Source: Bradyrhizobium cytisi (GTDB lineage: Bacteria; Pseudomonadota; Alphaproteobacteria; Rhizobiales; Xanthobacteraceae). Taken from it: a stretch of 37,492 nucleotides of DNA. The stretch's first letter is position 1. Each line of letters starts with the position of its first letter. The notes below the pieces were generated by a model. The model was given only the letters and a program-made list of their open reading frames with translations. It had not been told where the DNA came from and did not search any database. The DNA is taken from assembly GCF_008123515.1 (NCBI RefSeq), contig NZ_VSSR01000080.1, forward strand, positions 1 through 37,492, given 5' to 3'. Shown here one piece after another: positions 14,471-22,405 of this stretch. A program made the translations under genes and the position numbers.

Positions 14471-16393
14471 ATGCAATTCCATCTCAATGGATTCCAGCCG
14501 GGCGACCCCGAGATTGCCGATCCCGCCGCGCGCGTTCAGGCCTCGGGCGCTATCGGCGCCGTGCCCGACGAGGTTGACGTCCTCATCGTCGGCTGTGGCC
14601 CCGCGGGCCTGACGCTCGCGGCCCAACTCGCGCAATTCCCTGATATCAAGACCTGCATCGTCGAGCAGAAGCCGGGCCCGCTCTTGGTCGGCCAGGCCGA
14701 TGGCGTCGCCTGCCGCACCATGGAGATGTTCCACGCCTACGGTTTCAGCGAGCGCGTGCTGAAGGAGGCCTATTGGGTCAACGAGACGACGTTCTGGAAG
14801 CCGGACGGGCAGGCGCCGGAGAAGATCGTCCGCAGCGGCCGGGTGCAGGATGTCGAAGACGGGCTGTCGGAATTTCCGCACGTCATCCTCAACCAGGCGC
14901 GCATCCATGACGGCTTTCTCGACGTCATGCGAAGGTCGCCGGCCAAGCTCGAGCCCTATTATGGCAGGCATCTGCTCGACCTCCAGGTCGATGCGGCCGC
15001 GGGGCCAGCCGACCATGCCGTGACGGTGCACCTCGAACGCGTCGATGCTGCGAACGAGGGCAAGGTCGAAACCATCAGGGCGCGCTACGTCGTCGGTTGC
15101 GACGGCGCGCGCAGCACGGTGCGCAAGTCGATCGGCCGCGAGCTGCATGGCGATTCCGCCAACCAGGCCTGGGGCGTGATGGACGTGCTGGCGGTGACCG
15201 ATTTCCCTGATATCCGCTTCAAGGTCCTGATCCAGTCGGCGAAGGACGGCAGCCTTCTCATTATTCCGCGCGAAGGCGGCTACTTGGTCCGCCTCTATGT
15301 CGAGCTGGCAAAGCTCGACGTCGGCGAGCGCGTCGCCAACCGTGACATCACGGCCGACGACGTGATTGCGAAAGCACAGCGGATCCTGAAGCCGCATACG
15401 CTCGAGGTGAAGGAGATCGCCTGGTGGTCGGTCTACGAGATCGGCCAGCGCCTGACCGACAAGTTCGACGACGTGCCGGAAACCGAGATCAACACGCGTT
15501 TGCCGCGCATCTTCATCGCCGGCGATGCCTGTCACACCCACAGCCCGAAGGCCGGGCAGGGCATGAACGTCTCGATGCAGGACGCCTTCAATCTGGGCTG
15601 GAAGCTCGCCTCCGTCCTTCGCAAGCAGAGCACGCCGAGCCTGCTGCATTCCTACTCGGCCGAGCGGCAGGCGGTGGCCAAGGAGCTGATCGAATTCGAT
15701 CGCGAATGGGCGGGCATTCTCGCTTCCGCGGCCAAGGCAGGCGGCGCCGATGCCGCCAAGACGCAGGATTATTTCGTCAGGCACGGCCGCTACACCGCGG
15801 GCACGGCGACGCATTACACGCCGTCGATCCTCACCGGCGCGGCCTCCCATCAGCATCTCGCGCAAGGCCTCGTCATCGGCACGCGCTTCCATTCGGCGCC
15901 AGTGATCCGGCTCGGGGATGCGAAGCCTGTTCATCTCGGCCACGCGGCGCACGCCGATGGCCGTTTCCGCATCTACGCGTTCTCCGGCGCCGAAGACCCC
16001 GCCGCTGCCGGCTCCGCCATTCGCGCGCTGTGCAATTTCCTCGCCGAGGCCAGGGAATCGCCGCTCAGGCGATACACGCCAGCCGGTGCCGACATCGACG
16101 CCGTGATCGATCTGCGTACGGTGTTTCAGCAGGACCATCGCGCGCTCGCGATCGAGGCGATGCCAACGCTGCTGCTGCCGCGCAAAGGGCGCTACGGCTT
16201 GCTCGACTACGAAAAGATGTTTTGTCCGGACCTCAAGAGTGGTCACGACGTTTTCGAGATGCGCGGCATCGATCGGAAGGCCGGCTGCATGGTCGTGGTG
16301 CGTCCCGATCAATACGTTGCACAGGTGCTGCCGCTCGATGATTTTGCGGCGCTCGCCGGGTATTTCGACGCCTTCATGTTGCAGGTGAACTGA
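14471..16393 (+). CDS. FAD-dependent phenol 2-monooxygenase / 3-hydroxybenzoate 4-hydroxylase family
   Basis: A 640-residue class A flavoprotein hydroxylase. The FAD-binding Rossmann motif is VLIVGCGPAGLTLAAQL at about 38-54, the DG motif VVGCDGARSTVRKSIG at about 208-223 and the GD motif GDACHTHSPKAGQGMNVSMQ at about 351-370. The C-terminal 170 residues fit the thioredoxin-like domain of phenol hydroxylases. Such enzymes use NADPH and O2 to hydroxylate a phenolic ring ortho or para to an existing OH. ATG 14471 is preceded by GGGAGAGG; a GTG at 14465 overlaps that site. No ring-cleavage gene is nearby, so the pathway is incomplete here. Confidence 0.93.
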   Translation: MQFHLNGFQPGDPEIADPAARVQASGAIGAVPDEVDVLIVGCGPAGLTLAAQLAQFPDIKTCIVEQKPGPLLVGQADGVACRTMEMFHAYGFSERVLKEAYWVNETTFWKPDGQAPEKIVRSGRVQDVEDGLSEFPHVILNQARIHDGFLDVMRRSPAKLEPYYGRHLLDLQVDAAAGPADHAVTVHLERVDAANEGKVETIRARYVVGCDGARSTVRKSIGRELHGDSANQAWGVMDVLAVTDFPDIRFKVLIQSAKDGSLLIIPREGGYLVRLYVELAKLDVGERVANRDITADDVIAKAQRILKPHTLEVKEIAWWSVYEIGQRLTDKFDDVPETEINTRLPRIFIAGDACHTHSPKAGQGMNVSMQDAFNLGWKLASVLRKQSTPSLLHSYSAERQAVAKELIEFDREWAGILASAAKAGGADAAKTQDYFVRHGRYTAGTATHYTPSILTGAASHQHLAQGLVIGTRFHSAPVIRLGDAKPVHLGHAAHADGRFRIYAFSGAEDPAAAGSAIRALCNFLAEARESPLRRYTPAGADIDAVIDLRTVFQQDHRALAIEAMPTLLLPRKGRYGLLDYEKMFCPDLKSGHDVFEMRGIDRKAGCMVVVRPDQYVAQVLPLDDFAALAGYFDAFMLQVN

Positions 16394-16533
16394 AGCGTGC
16401 TCCGCCGATGAATGGCGGATGAATATTGAACTGCGCGCGCGGCGCGCCTCTCAATCTTTTGGCTGATACGACCTTTGCGCGCGGAACGCTTCGTTCCGTT
16501 CGTGCGTTCCGCCTCTCAGAGGAGGACTTTGCC

Positions 16534-17511
16534 ATGAGATTGAAAACCGCTTTAGTTGCCGCATTGCTGCTCGCGCCGACGGCCGCATTGGCCGCGCCGG
16601 GCATCGTCACCGTCTCGACCGGCCTGCGCGCCGGCCCGGGGGCGGGCTTTCCGCTAGTCGACCGCGTCCCCGAGGGCGCCCGCGTCAACATCCATGGTTG
16701 CCTGCGTGGCAATGCCTGGTGCGACGTGAGCTTTTCCGACGATCGCGGCTGGGTGTCGTCGCAATATCTCGAATACCTCTACCGCAATCACTACGTCTAT
16801 CTTCCCGACTATGCCGATGAGGTCGGCGTGCCCGTCGTTCCCTTCGTGCTGAGCTCGTACTGGTCGAGCTACTACGAGGGGCGCCCCTGGTATCGCCGTC
16901 ACGCCTACTGGAACAACTACTGGACCTCGCATGAGCGCTTTGCGACGCGGATGACGATCGATCCGCGCGCCGCTCGCATCGGACGCGCGGCGACGCGTGA
17001 CGCTGCGGTCGCGCTAGGCCGCGACGCGCATGCCAGCGACAACGTTAAGGGTAATGTCGCGGTCTCCGGCCGTGATGCCGCGACGGCGCGGCATGATGCG
17101 GCCATCGCAAAGCGCGACGCTGCGGTTGGCGTCGATCGCAATCGTGCCGAACGGAGCCAGCGTTTCGTCAACGAGCGGACCGCGGTGCAGGGTCGCAATC
17201 CCCGTGATGCGCAGGCGCGTATGATGCACGAGCAGGCGGCAAGTCGCGCTGCAGTCCACGCGCAGCCGGTGGCGCGTGCACATGAAGCGCCGCGCGTGTC
17301 GGCTGCGCCGGCGGCCCGGCCCGTGACGCCGCATATGGCTCAGCCGAATGTCAGCCACGCTGCGCCGATGAACGCTCATGCGCAGATGCCGGCGCCGCGT
17401 GCGGCCGCGCCTGCGATGCCGCATCCCGGTGGAGGCGGCGGCGCTCCGCACGTCAATGCGGCTCCGCATGGCGGCGGCGCGCCCAGCGGCCCGCAGAAGC
17501 ACGAGCATTGA
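16534..17511 (+). CDS. Exported SH3-domain protein with His/Ala-rich tail
   Basis: A 325-residue protein with a signal peptide (1-19, ending LAA). An SH3b domain follows at about 23-80 (TVSTGLRAGPGAGFPLVDRV, GNAWCDVSF, GWVSSQYLEYLY). Next comes a Tyr/Trp-rich block (YWSSYYEGRPWYRRHAYWNN). The rest is low-complexity Ala/Arg/Asp repeats (RDAAVA, RDAATARHDAAIAKRDAAV) and a Pro/His/Gly-rich tail. Bacterial SH3b domains usually bind peptidoglycan or envelope partners. GAGGAGG lies 8 bases before ATG 16534. It ends in a strong terminator. Confidence 0.88.
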   Translation: MRLKTALVAALLLAPTAALAAPGIVTVSTGLRAGPGAGFPLVDRVPEGARVNIHGCLRGNAWCDVSFSDDRGWVSSQYLEYLYRNHYVYLPDYADEVGVPVVPFVLSSYWSSYYEGRPWYRRHAYWNNYWTSHERFATRMTIDPRAARIGRAATRDAAVALGRDAHASDNVKGNVAVSGRDAATARHDAAIAKRDAAVGVDRNRAERSQRFVNERTAVQGRNPRDAQARMMHEQAASRAAVHAQPVARAHEAPRVSAAPAARPVTPHMAQPNVSHAAPMNAHAQMPAPRAAAPAMPHPGGGGGAPHVNAAPHGGGAPSGPQKHEH

Positions 17512-17517
17512 GCAATG

Positions 17518-17544
17518 AAAGCCCGGCCTTCGCGCCGGGCTTTT
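17518..17544 (+). terminator. Rho-independent terminator of the SH3-domain gene
   Basis: AAAGCCCGGC (17518-17527) and GCCGGGCTTT (17534-17543) form a perfect 10-base stem with a 6-base loop, followed by a short T-run. It begins 7 bases after the stop codon. Confidence 0.92.
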
Positions 17545-17674
17545 GCTTGGGTTAACCCGGTTCCGTGCGCGTACAATTTAAGAAAGTTCTTCGCGGGCAG
17601 ATTTCATCGATCGTAATATGTGTATTCAAAGCTGTAAGCATCCACTCGGGGCAGCGGGGCACGGGAGGATGAAG

Positions 17675-17953
17675 ATGAGACAAAGTCAGGCGGAGACGCG
17701 CCGCCAAAATGTCGCGAAGCGGTCGATGACCAAAGAGGCCAAGCAACTGGCCGGCCTGATTGCCGGCTTGCGCAAATCTCTCGACGGCATCCACAAGGAG
17801 CGGACGAGCACAAAGCTCTCCGGCGCCGAAATGGGGCTGCTCGATGAGCGCCGCAATAACTTATTGCTCACCATTGCTGCCCTGGACGATCGTCTGTCGG
17901 CTGTGCAGGGTCTGATTGATCTCGGCCGTCCACACATCATCCGCGTCCACTGA
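17675..17953 (+). CDS. Small helical hypothetical protein (92 aa)
   Basis: A basic, soluble, largely helical protein (SMTKEAKQLAGLIAGLRKSL, LLDERRNNLLLTIAALDDRL) likely to form a helical hairpin or coiled coil. ATG 17675 is 7 bases after GGGAGG; ATG 17669 abuts that site and is less likely. No domain is recognised. The following 330 bases to 18281 hold no supported gene on the plus strand, only a possible signal-peptide remnant on the minus strand. Confidence 0.65.
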   Translation: MRQSQAETRRQNVAKRSMTKEAKQLAGLIAGLRKSLDGIHKERTSTKLSGAEMGLLDERRNNLLLTIAALDDRLSAVQGLIDLGRPHIIRVH

Positions 17954-18060
17954 GCGGATCGGCTCGGCATTATCGGTTCCGTCGCGGCGGCGATGGGCCG
18001 GCGCCAGGCTGGCGGCTCTGCACCGCATAAGGGTTAGCACGGCACTCGGCCGTCGCGGAT

Positions 18061-18144
18061 TCAGGTCTGCGCGGTTGCGGGCATGGCGGCGAACAAGCTC
18101 CCGGCAAGCAGAATCGCGCTCATGACGCTGCGCATGGTTGACAT
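18061..18144 (-). pseudogene. Orphan signal peptide, possible gene remnant
   Basis: ATG 18144 opens 27 codons that read as a complete Sec signal peptide (MRSVMSAILLAGSLFAAMPA, then TAQT) and stop two residues after the predicted cleavage. No open mature region follows. This is either the decayed start of an exported protein or chance. No good ribosome site was seen. Confidence 0.25.
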
Positions 18145-18280
18145 CCGTCGCTCGGCGGAACCGGTGCCGGCGCACAATGCTGCCGCGGAGGGCACCAAAT
18201 TGCCACGCTCCCGGCGAATTGCCGCCAAAGCCCGCTGCCACGAGGGAGGACGGGTGCAGGGCAACGCAAGGGGACAAGCA

Positions 18281-18460
18281 TTGGCCTATAAAATGATCGC
18301 AGAACGCGAGAATGAGAAGTACAGTTTTGCCCGCGAGAGCCGGTTGCTCATCGTGGCGAAGGCAAAGGTTTGGGCGAGCGAAGGGTGGCGGGTCGTCATC
18401 ACCGATCAGGACGGCAAAGCGTACGCACCGCCGGAGTTCGATCAGTTGCTGGCGGCGTGA
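18281..18460 (+). CDS. Small conserved hypothetical protein (59 aa)
   Basis: Begins at TTG 18281, seven bases after AAGGGG, with alternative ATG 18293. The sequence ESRLLIVAKAKVWASEGWRV followed by VITDQDGKAYAPPEF suggests a helix and a short beta hairpin, cytoplasmic. I recall similar short proteins (LAYKxIAER..EYYSFARES) in Bradyrhizobium without assigned function. It lies 27 bases before the cytochrome gene and could be co-transcribed with it. Confidence 0.65.
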   Translation: MAYKMIAERENEKYSFARESRLLIVAKAKVWASEGWRVVITDQDGKAYAPPEFDQLLAA

Positions 18461-18487
18461 TCGCGAGGCGCGGGCTAGGGGACGACA

Positions 18488-18865
18488 TTGAGATCGCAAA
18501 TTCGACCGAGGCGCGCATTCGTCGCGCCTCTGGTGATTCTTGGGACCATGGCCGCAGCCGCGATCGTGCTGACGACACCGCTTGCGTCCGCGCAAAATCT
18601 CGACGCCGGCAAATCGCCCGAAAAGCTCTTCGCCGACGGTTGCACGGCCTGCCATCGCAGCCCGCGGGGGCTTGCGAAAGGGCGCTACACCCTGACGCTG
18701 TCCTGGTTCCTGCAGGACCATTATTCGGCCAGCTCCGACAGCGCCAAGGCGCTCGCGGCCTATCTGGTGTCGGTCGATACGCCGCCCGCAAGTGCTTCGG
18801 CGAAATCTGGCGCAAAGCCAGCCCGATCCAAGCCGCGTCCGCCCAAGCCGGTGCAGAGCCAGTAG
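18488..18865 (+). CDS. Small c-type cytochrome-like exported protein
   Basis: A 125-residue protein. An Arg-rich signal peptide (about 1-36, ending ASA) exports it. The mature domain has a single heme-attachment motif, GCTACHRSP (Cys52, Cys55, His56), in a short four-helix cytochrome-like context ending KALAAYLVSVD, then a Lys/Pro/Ala tail. There is no methionine after the signal peptide, so the usual Met axial ligand is absent and His78 (FLQDHYS) is a candidate sixth ligand. Role in electron transfer is inferred from the heme motif only. Confidence 0.8.
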   Translation: MRSQIRPRRAFVAPLVILGTMAAAAIVLTTPLASAQNLDAGKSPEKLFADGCTACHRSPRGLAKGRYTLTLSWFLQDHYSASSDSAKALAAYLVSVDTPPASASAKSGAKPARSKPRPPKPVQSQ

Positions 18866-18869
18866 TCGG

Positions 18870-19439
18870 CTACCCGCGCCGATAAGTTTGCGCGATCAGG
18901 CGGTCGTGCACGGCGCGCCAATCTGCGTTCATGCGGGTCTGTCCCGTCGTGACGAAGGACAGCCAGGCGCCGTCGGCGGCCAGACGCACGATCTGGAGCT
19001 CTGGCGCCGCATCGGTTGCACGGTGGCGTTTCAGGCGCGCTTTCATCCAGTCGTTCCAGAGCTTGCGCAGCGACGGATCGGTGACGACCACCATGCTCAG
19101 CGCCGCCCAAGGCGTGGCGAAGCCGAACGCCTTGCCGGTGAACACCGCATTCACATAAGCGCGCGTAAAACTGCCGAGCGGCTTGGGATCCGCCTCGATG
19201 GCCGCGTCGATCTCGGCATCGACGCGGGCGAGCAGATCGGCGAACAGGCCCTCGATCAGCGCCTGCTTGCTCCCGAAATGATGAAACAGCCCGCCCTTGG
19301 TGACGCCGGCCGCCGCGGCCACCGCTTGCACGGTGACGCCGGAGACGCCGTGGTCCATGGCGATCGCCGCGGCGTGGTCGAGCAGGGCGCGCCGCACCTG
19401 CTCGGGCTGCTTGGCGCGGGTATAGGCACTCGCCGGCAT
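18870..19439 (-). CDS. TetR/AcrR family regulator of the SMR pump
   Basis: A 189-residue repressor. The N-terminal HTH (VTVQAVAAAAGVTKGGLFHH, then FGSKQALIEGLF) is typical. The C-terminal ligand domain contains FATPWAALSMVVVTDP, as in TetR_C_6-like members. Its ATG (19439-19437) overlaps the pump's TGA (19441-19439) by one base, so the two are translationally coupled. It probably represses the pump operon through the dyad at 19812-19823. The inducer would be a toxic cation or dye-like compound, by analogy. Confidence 0.9.
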   Translation of the reverse strand: MPASAYTRAKQPEQVRRALLDHAAAIAMDHGVSGVTVQAVAAAAGVTKGGLFHHFGSKQALIEGLFADLLARVDAEIDAAIEADPKPLGSFTRAYVNAVFTGKAFGFATPWAALSMVVVTDPSLRKLWNDWMKARLKRHRATDAAPELQIVRLAADGAWLSFVTTGQTRMNADWRAVHDRLIAQTYRRG

Positions 19440-19783
19440 CAATGCGCCGTCGTCTGCGAGAACAGGTTGATGACCACGACCCCGGAAACGATCAGGGCGA
19501 TACCGACGAAAGCGGCGGTGTCCAGCATCTGGCGGAACAGCACGAAGGAGACGGTGGCGGTCAGGATGATGCCGACCCCGCCCCAGATCGCATAGGCGAT
19601 GCTCAAGGGGATGACCCGGATCGCGACGGAAAGCGCGTAGAACGAGGCGACATAGAACAACACCATTGCCAGCGTCGGCCAAGGCCGGGTGAACTGCGCG
19701 GACTGCTGCAGGAAGGCGGACGCCGTCACCTCGAGCATGATGGCGAGGGCAAGTGCGGCATAGGAGGTGAAAGCGGGCGTCAT
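19439..19783 (-). CDS. Small multidrug resistance (SMR) family transporter
   Basis: A 114-residue inner-membrane protein with four hydrophobic helices, the SMR size. The essential membrane-embedded glutamate is at Glu18 (ALAIMLEVTASAFLQQS). The helix 3 signature SIAYAIWGGVGIILTATVSF is intact. These dimers exchange protons for cationic drugs or guanidinium-like compounds. ATG 19783 gives the standard length; upstream starts only add a soluble tail. First gene of a two-gene operon with the TetR regulator. Confidence 0.93.
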   Translation of the reverse strand: MTPAFTSYAALALAIMLEVTASAFLQQSAQFTRPWPTLAMVLFYVASFYALSVAIRVIPLSIAYAIWGGVGIILTATVSFVLFRQMLDTAAFVGIALIVSGVVVINLFSQTTAH

Positions 19784-19811
19784 GGCGGTCTCGATCGTGA
19801 CGCGCGAAAGA

Positions 19812-19823
19812 TACCGCGCGGTA
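19812..19823. promoter_or_regulatory. Putative TetR operator TACCGCGCGGTA
   Basis: A perfect 12-base palindrome about 29 bases upstream of the SMR start, flanked by further TACC/GGTA-like repeats (GGTAGGTAT). TetR regulators of SMR pumps often bind TACC-N-GGTA dyads. Binding is inferred from position and symmetry. Confidence 0.5.
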
Positions 19824-19989
19824 GGTATGTTTAGCACGCGCAACATGGCTTTTGTCGGGAGCAAATATCACGTGTGAGTGACGAGGCTACGACAGCGGGT
19901 CTGACCACCTCAGGGGGCCGATCACACATAGCCGCCGCGCGAGGGACCGCGCGGCAGCTCCGAGCCGTCGTGAACCGTTCGATGCGGCC

Positions 19990-20655
19990 CTAGCTGATCC
20001 GTACGGTGAGTTCGACGTCCTCGGCGAAGGGCGTGGACATGTAGCCGTTTCCGGGCTTACGGACGCGCGCGAGATAGTCGGGGCTGAAGTCGGCGTTGTC
20101 GGCGACGATGATCGCGCCCGGCTTCAGACGGTCTTCGATCAGATCGAGGATATCCGGGTAGAGCGCTTTGGCGCCGTCGAGCAGCACGAGATCGATCTGA
20201 TCGGGCAGATCCCTGCTCAGCGTCTTCAGCGCATCGCCTTCGCGGATTTCGACGAGATCGATCAGCTCGCCGGCCGAGAGGTTCTCGCGCGCCCGCGCCG
20301 CCTTGGATGGCTCGAACTCGCTGGTGATGAGGCGGCCGCCGCCATTGTCTCGCAAGCCTGCCGCAAGGTACAGCGTCGAGATGCCGAAGGAGGTGCCGAA
20401 CTCGACGATCGTTCTGGCACGTGAGCTGCGCGCCAGCATGTAGAGCAGGTGACCGGTCTCACGTGAGACCGCGAGCGGGGCGTCCTTCAGGCGTGCGTAG
20501 AGGTCGCGGTAATCGGTCTTGCTCTGCATCATCCGTGTGCGGTCGGCGTCGGTCACGTCGGCGAAGGCAGCTCGCGTTGCGCCGCGTGCTGCTTCGTCCT
20601 GGTCGAACAGGCGATCCAGCAACGGCGCAAGCGAGGCGATGGTTGGGATGGTCAT
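19990..20655 (-). CDS. Class I SAM-dependent O-methyltransferase
   Basis: A 221-residue cytosolic enzyme. Motif I is TIVEFGTSFGISTLYLAAGL (about 86-105), the acidic residue after strand 2 is in TSEFEPSKAARARENL, and DLVLLDGAKALYPDILDLIE marks the metal and substrate region of the O-methyltransferase family 3 (catechol or caffeoyl-CoA type). It would methylate a hydroxyl on a small molecule. It is divergent from a TetR gene with a shared intergenic dyad and is probably controlled by it. Confidence 0.9.
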   Translation of the reverse strand: MTIPTIASLAPLLDRLFDQDEAARGATRAAFADVTDADRTRMMQSKTDYRDLYARLKDAPLAVSRETGHLLYMLARSSRARTIVEFGTSFGISTLYLAAGLRDNGGGRLITSEFEPSKAARARENLSAGELIDLVEIREGDALKTLSRDLPDQIDLVLLDGAKALYPDILDLIEDRLKPGAIIVADNADFSPDYLARVRKPGNGYMSTPFAEDVELTVRIS

Positions 20656-20700
20656 TTCGTGTCTCCAGAGTTCGCGGCAAAGCGTGGGCTTGCGTGCGAA

Positions 20701-20720
20701 ATGAAATACGACTAATTCAT
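20701..20720. promoter_or_regulatory. Dyad ATGAA-N10-TTCAT between O-methyltransferase and TetR genes
   Basis: The arms at 20701-20705 and 20716-20720 are further flanked by GAA and CATTTC elements that extend the symmetry imperfectly. The site lies between the two divergent start codons (20655 and 20754), where a TetR operator would be expected. Support is positional and modest. Confidence 0.4.
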
Positions 20721-20753
20721 CGCATTTCCTATTCGCATTCCCCCGGGCGCACT

Positions 20754-21398
20754 ATGGCCGATCGTCGAAGCCGTTCAGTTTCCTCACGAAAATTGCCGCA
20801 ACAGGTCCGCTCCAACGAGCTGGTGGCGGCCATTCTGGATGCCGCTGTTCAGGTCCTGGCGAAGGAGGGGGCGCAGCGTTTTACCACCGCGCGGGTGGCG
20901 GAGCGGGCCGGGGTCAGCGTCGGCTCACTCTACCAGTATTTTCCGAACAAGGCGGCTATCCTGTTCCGCCTGCAGAGCGACGAGTGGCGAAGCACGAGCG
21001 AGCTCCTCCGCGGCATTCTCGCGGACCGTGCGACGTCGCCTCCGGTGCGCCTGCGCGCGCTGGTCCACGCCTTCATACGCTCCGAATGCGAGGAGGCCGC
21101 GATCCGCGGCGCGCTCAGCGATGCCGCACCGCTCTATCGCGATGCGCCGGAGGCGCGGGAGGCGCGCGCGGCCGGCGAGGGCATCGTCGCGATCTTCATG
21201 CGCGAGGCGCTGCCAAAGGCCTCGGAGGCGACGCGCGAGCTCGCCGGGGAGCTGATCAAGACGACGCTGGCCGAGGTCGGAAAGCGGTTCTCGGAGACGC
21301 CGCACAGCGAGGCGGAGATCGCGCGCCACGCCGACGGGCTGGCTGACATGTTCTGCGCCTACCTCGATGAGCTTGCGCGACGCGGAAGTCATTCCTGA
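20754..21398 (+). CDS. TetR/AcrR family regulator
   Basis: A 214-residue repressor. HTH: AQRFTTARVAERAGVSVGSL, then YQYFPNKAAILF, a canonical TetR DNA-binding domain. The C-terminal ligand domain (about 80-205) begins with the LRGILADR helix and includes VHAFIRSECEEAAIRGALSD. ATG 20754 gives a normal N-terminal tail. Divergent from the O-methyltransferase, which it probably controls. The next 186 bases to 21585 show no gene. Confidence 0.92.
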   Translation: MADRRSRSVSSRKLPQQVRSNELVAAILDAAVQVLAKEGAQRFTTARVAERAGVSVGSLYQYFPNKAAILFRLQSDEWRSTSELLRGILADRATSPPVRLRALVHAFIRSECEEAAIRGALSDAAPLYRDAPEAREARAAGEGIVAIFMREALPKASEATRELAGELIKTTLAEVGKRFSETPHSEAEIARHADGLADMFCAYLDELARRGSHS

Positions 21399-21584
21399 CA
21401 TCTGCGTTTGCAGCCCAATATCGTTTCGGACCACTGGGGATCATGGGTTAGCGGGCGGTCGGAGGAGACCGGGCACCGGAGGCTGGCGCGGAAGATGCAA
21501 GCGCTGCGGCTAGGGCTCGGGTACGACGCTTCGTGATCCGGGCTATGCTTGCCACATCCAGCTTTTGACCCTACGGACCTCTGC

Positions 21585-22397
21585 ATGCTCATCATCTCGA
21601 TTCAAAGCCAGGTGGTCCACGGCCATGTCGGCAACAGCGCGGCGGTCCACGCGATGCAGGCGGAGGGCGTCAACGTCGCTGCGGTGCCGACGACGCTGCT
21701 GTCTAACCATCCGCGCTATCCGACCTTGCGTGGGCGGGTGCTCGACGCTGAGCTGGTCGCCGATCTGCTGCGAGGTGTCGAGGAGCGGGACCTTGTCGAC
21801 GAGGCGGCCGTGCTCGTCACCGGCTATCTCGGCTCGCCCGACAACGCCGTCGTCATCGCCGATTTCGTCGAGCGAGCGCTGTCGCGCAATTCGAAGCTCG
21901 TCTATCTCTGCGATCCCGTCATCGGCGACGACGGCCGCGTCTATGTCGCCGACGGTATTTTGGATGTGGTGCGGCACCGCTTGTTGCCTGCGGCACACCT
22001 GATCACGCCGAACCAGTTCGAGCTCGAGCTGCTCTCCGGCGTCAAGATCGCAGACACGGACGGCCTGCGTGCTGCAGCGGCTGCGATTGCGGCGCAACGC
22101 CGGATCGACGCCGTCGCCACCGGCTGCACCCTGGTCGACACGCCGGCGGGGCAGGTGGAGACGATCCTGTGTGCAGACGGGCAATTGTCGCGCTTTGCGA
22201 CGCCGCGCCTGCCGATCCGCCCCTACGGCACCGGCGATCTCCTCACCGGCCTGATCGCGGCGCACCTTGCCAAAGGTACGGCAGTCGAGGCGGCGGTGCG
22301 GCTTGCGGTCGAGACCATCTTTGCCGTGCTCGTTCGCACCCAGCAGGCAGGATCGGCCGAGATGCGTCTCGTGCCGTTGCCGGCCTCAGGCACGTAA
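21585..22397 (+). CDS. pdxY: Pyridoxal kinase
   Basis: A 270-residue ribokinase-superfamily enzyme. It phosphorylates pyridoxal with ATP in B6 salvage. The N-terminus ISIQSQVVHGHVGNSAAVHA is the family hallmark, followed by NHPRYPTLRG (lid region). VYLCDPVIGDDGRVYV and LITPNQFELELLSG lie in the core. The catalytic anion-hole segment RPYGTGDLLTGL carries the general base Asp. All are intact. It is monocistronic and converges on the M15-like peptidase gene, whose stop is 9 bases away. Confidence 0.93.
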   Translation: MLIISIQSQVVHGHVGNSAAVHAMQAEGVNVAAVPTTLLSNHPRYPTLRGRVLDAELVADLLRGVEERDLVDEAAVLVTGYLGSPDNAVVIADFVERALSRNSKLVYLCDPVIGDDGRVYVADGILDVVRHRLLPAAHLITPNQFELELLSGVKIADTDGLRAAAAAIAAQRRIDAVATGCTLVDTPAGQVETILCADGQLSRFATPRLPIRPYGTGDLLTGLIAAHLAKGTAVEAAVRLAVETIFAVLVRTQQAGSAEMRLVPLPASGT

Positions 22398-22405
22398 AGC
22401 CCAGA

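Noticed and set aside
14453..16312. Long minus-strand open frame of 619 codons opposite the flavin monooxygenase
   Set aside because: The plus strand has clear FAD, DG and GD motifs; the opposite frame is a high-GC shadow with no recognisable domain.
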